In this document: positions 47,415 through 50,174 of the stretch, one piece after another
Numbering within the stretch: position 1 is the stretch's first letter
Layout of the letters: each line of letters begins with the position of its first letter
From: Limosilactobacillus alvi
GTDB taxonomy: Bacteria > Bacillota > Bacilli > Lactobacillales > Lactobacillaceae
Assembly (NCBI RefSeq): GCF_016900115.1
Contig: NZ_JACJJQ010000011.1
Span: 1 to 50,174 of the forward strand
Length of the DNA stretch: 50,174 bases
Direction: 5' to 3'
Program-made: the position numbers and the translations under genes
Notes under the pieces: generated by a model
What the model saw: only the letters and a program-made list of their open reading frames with translations
What the model was told of the DNA's origin: nothing
The model's database searches: none

Positions 47415-48773
47415 ATGGGATTTTTTGACGAACAATTACCACAAGAAAAAGTTTTCCGGGACCCCATTCACCACTACATCGTGGTCGATAACCAAATCAT
47501 CCTAGATTTAATCAATACTCCTGAATTTCAACGACTGCGGCGGGTAAAGCAACTAGGAACGAGTTCTTTGATTTTTCACGGGGCAGAACATTCGCGTTTT
47601 GGTCACAGCCTCGGAGTTTATGAAATTACTCGTCGCATGTGTAATCATTTCCAACGAAACTACCCGAGCCAAAGAACTGGTGATGGATTGTGGGATGAAC
47701 AAGAACGGCCAGTCGCCCTTTGTGCTGCTCTGTTGCATGACCTCGGCCATGGCCCTTTTTCACATACTTTTGAGCACATTTTTCACACTAATCACGAAAA
47801 CATCACCCAGCGATTAATCACCAGTCCCGAGACCCAAATCAATCAGATTTTACAGCGGGTTAGTCCAGATTTTCCGGCCAAGGTTGCTAGCGTCATTGAC
47901 CATACTTACCCTAACCCTCAAGTTGTACAAATGATCTCATCCCAAATTGATGCTGATCGCATGGACTATTTACAACGCGATGCTTTTTACACCGGGACTA
48001 ACTATGGAAAATTCGATCTCGATCGGGTCTTAAAAGTAATGCGGCCAATTCATAATGGAATCGCCTTTCAAATTGCCGGAATGCATGCCGTGGAAGATTA
48101 CATTTTGAGTCGGCTTCAAATGTACCTCCAAGTCTATTTTCACCCAGTTACGCGGTCAATGGAAGTCATTTTAGCTCACCAACTCAAACGGGCCAAGTGG
48201 CTTTATCAGCATCCAAATGAATATCAACCTAAATTTACCCCTGAATTATTAATGCCATTCTTCAATGGTCGGTTCTCACTTGACGATTACCTCGCCTTAG
48301 ATGATGGCGTTTTAACCACCTACTTCGCTCACTGGCGGCGATCAAATGACGATATTTTAGCCGACTTAGCAGATCGCTTTTTAAATCGCCGTCCTTTTAA
48401 ATCGGTGCTCTATGATCAAACAACCGCCAAATTATTGCCACAACTCAAAGAATTAATTACCACAGCTGGCTTTAATCCAGACTACTACACGGCCACTAAC
48501 TCGTCCTTTAAATTACCGTACGATATTTATAATCCCCAGGATAAAAAGCCGCAAAGTCAAATCGAACTTGTCCAGCCAAACGGCGAGCTCGTTGAATTAT
48601 CCCAAGTTTCAACCCTGGTCGCAAGTGTTGCCGGTAAAGAAGCCGGTGATCAACGGTTCTTCTTCCCAAAAGAAATGCTTGCCCAACGCCAGAACATCGA
48701 AATTTTTCAACCAATTTACGATGAGTTTCAAAGCTACATTCAAAACAATCATTTAATTACTAAAGGAGAATAA
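47415..48773 (+). CDS. HD-domain phosphohydrolase (YwfO-like)
   Basis: A 452-residue protein with an HD domain near the N-terminus: metal ligands His in FGHSLGVYE, HD in ALLHDLGHGPFSH, and Asp in DADRMDYLQRD. It resembles SAMHD1-like dNTP triphosphohydrolases and B. subtilis YwfO; exact substrate is not known from sequence. The ATG at 47415 follows GAGAGGA; a small in-frame extension upstream lacks such a site. It is followed after 2 bases by a HAD hydrolase gene, so both are co-transcribed. Confidence 0.9.
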   Translation: MGFFDEQLPQEKVFRDPIHHYIVVDNQIILDLINTPEFQRLRRVKQLGTSSLIFHGAEHSRFGHSLGVYEITRRMCNHFQRNYPSQRTGDGLWDEQERPVALCAALLHDLGHGPFSHTFEHIFHTNHENITQRLITSPETQINQILQRVSPDFPAKVASVIDHTYPNPQVVQMISSQIDADRMDYLQRDAFYTGTNYGKFDLDRVLKVMRPIHNGIAFQIAGMHAVEDYILSRLQMYLQVYFHPVTRSMEVILAHQLKRAKWLYQHPNEYQPKFTPELLMPFFNGRFSLDDYLALDDGVLTTYFAHWRRSNDDILADLADRFLNRRPFKSVLYDQTTAKLLPQLKELITTAGFNPDYYTATNSSFKLPYDIYNPQDKKPQSQIELVQPNGELVELSQVSTLVASVAGKEAGDQRFFFPKEMLAQRQNIEIFQPIYDEFQSYIQNNHLITKGE

Positions 48774-48775
48774 AT

Positions 48776-49603
48776 ATGGCAATCAAATTAATTGCAATCG
48801 ATATCGACGGAACCCTAATCAATGACCAACGTGAGATCACTCCAGCAACCAAAGCGGCTTTAGCCAAAGCAACTGCTAGTGGACTCAAAGTTGTCCTTTG
48901 TACTGGGCGACCAATGACTGGCGTTGCGGCTTACCTCGATGAACTTAATTTAAATGGCCAAGCTGATCAATATGTGATTAGTTTTAACGGCGGTCTCGCT
49001 CAGTCGACCGATGAACATCCCATTGTTGAAGCCACCATTTCCTTTGATGACTACCTTGATTTACAAAACTTCTACCGTAAAAACAAGGTCAAATGCATCA
49101 TCGAAACCAGTGATTTTATCTACACAGCTAACCAAGATATTAGTCCTTATACGGTTCACGAATCCGATCTAGTTTCAATGCCAATTCATTACCGGACGAT
49201 TGATCAACAAATTGCGCTCCGCAACCAAATGGAAATTGGTAAGGTCATGTTAACTGACGAACCAGCCAAAATCGACGCTATCCTGCCCAAAATTCCAGCT
49301 GAACTAAAAACTCGCTTTGCCTTTGTCCGGAGTGAAGCGTTTTATTTAGAAGCTGTGAATCCCAAGGCCGGGAAAGGGAATACTTTAAAGGCCCTTGCCG
49401 CACACCTTGGTTTTACCATGGATGAAGTGATGGCGATTGGCAATGCGCAAAACGATGAATCAATGATTAAAGTTGCAGGGGTTGGCGTTGCCATGGGAAA
49501 TTCGATTGCCTCGACCCTAGCTTGTGCTGATATTACCGTTGCTGATAATAATCACGATGGGGTTGCCGAAGCCGTTGAAAAAGCCATGACCGGTAATTAC
49601 TAA
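48776..49603 (+). CDS. Cof-type HAD sugar-phosphate phosphatase
   Basis: A 275-residue HAD hydrolase of the Cof subfamily (YidA-like). Motif I DIDGTL (residues 9-14) has the nucleophile Asp; the C2B cap domain is in the middle; a Lys lies in the NPKAGKGNTLKAL block; and motif IV is MAIGNAQNDESM. Such enzymes dephosphorylate sugar phosphates or flavin precursors with broad specificity. The start lies 2 bases after the HD gene stop, preceded by GGAG within that gene's last codons. Confidence 0.95.
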   Translation: MAIKLIAIDIDGTLINDQREITPATKAALAKATASGLKVVLCTGRPMTGVAAYLDELNLNGQADQYVISFNGGLAQSTDEHPIVEATISFDDYLDLQNFYRKNKVKCIIETSDFIYTANQDISPYTVHESDLVSMPIHYRTIDQQIALRNQMEIGKVMLTDEPAKIDAILPKIPAELKTRFAFVRSEAFYLEAVNPKAGKGNTLKALAAHLGFTMDEVMAIGNAQNDESMIKVAGVGVAMGNSIASTLACADITVADNNHDGVAEAVEKAMTGNY

Positions 49604-49647
49604 ATTAAAACCGTCAACCAGTTTAAGGTCCGGAAAACTCAATAATG

Positions 49648-49697
49648 CCCTCTAAGTATACAGATGAAATAGAAAATTCATCTTATACTTGGAGGGG
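49648..49697 (+). repeat. Inverted repeat covering a ribosome binding site
   Basis: Arms at 49648-49668 and 49678-49697 match at about 20 positions with one mismatch and one extra base. The 3' arm contains the GGAGGG ribosome binding site of the short frame at 49704. Such hairpins block translation of transposase genes on read-through RNA in several IS families. Confidence 0.6.
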
Positions 49698-49703
49698 ATT
49701 TTT

Positions 49704-49754
49704 ATGTTTAGAAAACCAAAAGCTAAATATCTTGAAAGAGACTGGACATTCTAG
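49704..49754 (+). pseudogene. Short frame, possible transposase N-terminal remnant
   Basis: A 16-codon frame (MFRKPKAKYLERDWTF) has a strong GGAGGGG site seven bases upstream. Its basic character and its place in an IS remnant suggest the start of a transposase gene. It could also be random. Confidence 0.3.
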
Positions 49755-49803
49755 CTTCAGATAAGTAGCTAAAAAGTATTAGTTTAATGAGGGACGATCA
49801 TGA

Positions 49804-49965
49804 CTTAGTATCGTTTGTATCGGTATCAAGGAAGGCGCGCCTGCCAAAACCTGGGCGAAGCTGGAACAATCCGTTCAGCAGGCAATTAAATATTTCAATA
49901 CAGAACGTGCTTATGCAGCAAAAAACGGCTTGACCGCGGAAAAATTCCGTGCTCAAGCCGCTTAA
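49804..49965 (+). pseudogene. Transposase C-terminal fragment
   Basis: The frame between a TGA and the final TAA encodes 53 residues ending AIKYFNTERAYAAKNGLTAE and FRAQAA. The pattern YFNTER...NGLTAEKFR resembles the C-terminal end of IS3-type transposases (YxNxxR...GLTPxxYR). No start codon with a ribosome binding site exists, so it is a remnant. The family call is tentative. Confidence 0.45.
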
Positions 49966-50020
49966 ATAATTTTTCTGTTTGCACTGTATCCTTGATGGGT
50001 AATAATGCCCTCCGACATAA

Positions 50021-50054
50021 AGGCTGGGAAGAAACTCATGTTTCTTCCCAGCCT
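50021..50054. terminator. Hairpin like the repeat family's first module
   Basis: Perfect 15 bp stem (50021-50035 with 50040-50054): AGGCTGGGAAGAAAC and its complement. It matches the hairpin module of the A-D repeats but stands alone. It likely terminates plus-strand transcripts. Confidence 0.75.
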
Positions 50055-50145
50055 CTTCCTACGATTAGTCAAGCGAAAAGTTATCGAAAATTAGCGTACA
50101 CTAAACAAACCTGATCTAAATAAGAATTTAAAAATCAGGAAAAAG

Positions 50146-50154
50146 TGATATATT
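50146..50154 (+). promoter_or_regulatory. Possible promoter at the right edge
   Basis: TGA then TATATT (50149-50154) is an extended -10 pointing right. A gene beyond the window may start from it. Confidence 0.3.
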
Positions 50155-50174
50155 AAAGAAGAGGGTTAATCCTC

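Larger units (their letters stand above)
49604..50174. other. Region with decayed insertion sequence
   Basis: No intact gene is present. It holds a 12-base direct repeat AATAATGCCCTC (49641-49652 and 50001-50012), an inverted repeat at 49648-49697, a 16-codon frame, a transposase-like fragment, and a terminator. Bases 50060-50140 show nothing I recognise. Confidence 0.55.

Overview
The window is a chromosomal segment of a low-GC Gram-positive bacterium of the family Lactobacillaceae, most likely a Limosilactobacillus (L. reuteri-like) species. This is inferred from gene order (mfd-rqcP-divIC-S1-tilS-hpt-ftsH-hslO-dusB-lysS next to an rRNA operon; purR-glmU-prs; pyrG-rpoE delta), from strong AGGAGG ribosome binding sites, and from sucrose phosphorylase. 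Nearly all genes lie on the minus strand. It is core housekeeping DNA with small accessory insertions; there is no prophage, CRISPR array or tRNA gene.

From left to right: 1-627 is the promoter and leader region of a minus-strand rRNA operon that starts just left of position 1. 628-14156 holds lysS, dusB, hslO, ftsH, hpt, tilS, an S1-domain protein, divIC, rqcP, mfd and pth (tRNA charging and modification, redox chaperone, proteolysis, purine salvage, cell division, ribosome rescue, repair). A plus-strand CBS-ACT gene (cbpA-like) follows, then a tightly overlapping acpS-alr-mazF set with cshA and murF upstream. 20092-22865 has htpX-lemA, a low-molecular-weight tyrosine phosphatase and a lipoprotein. 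22948-26909 is a sucrose module: LacI-type regulator, sucrose phosphorylase and MFS carrier. 27262-30532 is prs-glmU-purR. 31101-33474 is a Zn/Mn ABC importer. 33702-39683 is metG-tatD-rnmV-rsmA plus ispE and an ElaA-type acetyltransferase. Then come a DUF72 gene, a sortase, an alpha/beta hydrolase, rpmE2, murA, pyrG, rpoE and a DUF1934 gene. The right end has plus-strand HD and HAD hydrolases, then a decayed insertion sequence.

The most unusual signal is a family of modular, highly structured non-coding repeats: two tandem copies at 30671-31095, one at 35121-35400 and an inverted one at 42425-42615. Each copy lies just 3' of a minus-strand gene. Each has a terminator-like hairpin, a conserved linker, an optional ~100 bp cassette bounded by short direct repeats, and a nested ~90 bp hairpin, between imperfect terminal inverted repeats. 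The function is unknown.

Other points: a pyrG leader whose predicted transcript starts GGGC before an attenuator (CTP-sensed reiterative transcription); a CtsR box at the ftsH promoter; a MurA with Asp at the usual catalytic Cys; a zinc transporter ATPase with no standard start codon at the expected place; a MazF-type toxin with no adjacent antitoxin; an inverted repeat shared by the 3' ends of two convergent genes; matching AT-rich palindromes at the sucrose regulator and carrier promoters; and three evenly built sigma-A promoters for the rRNA operon.
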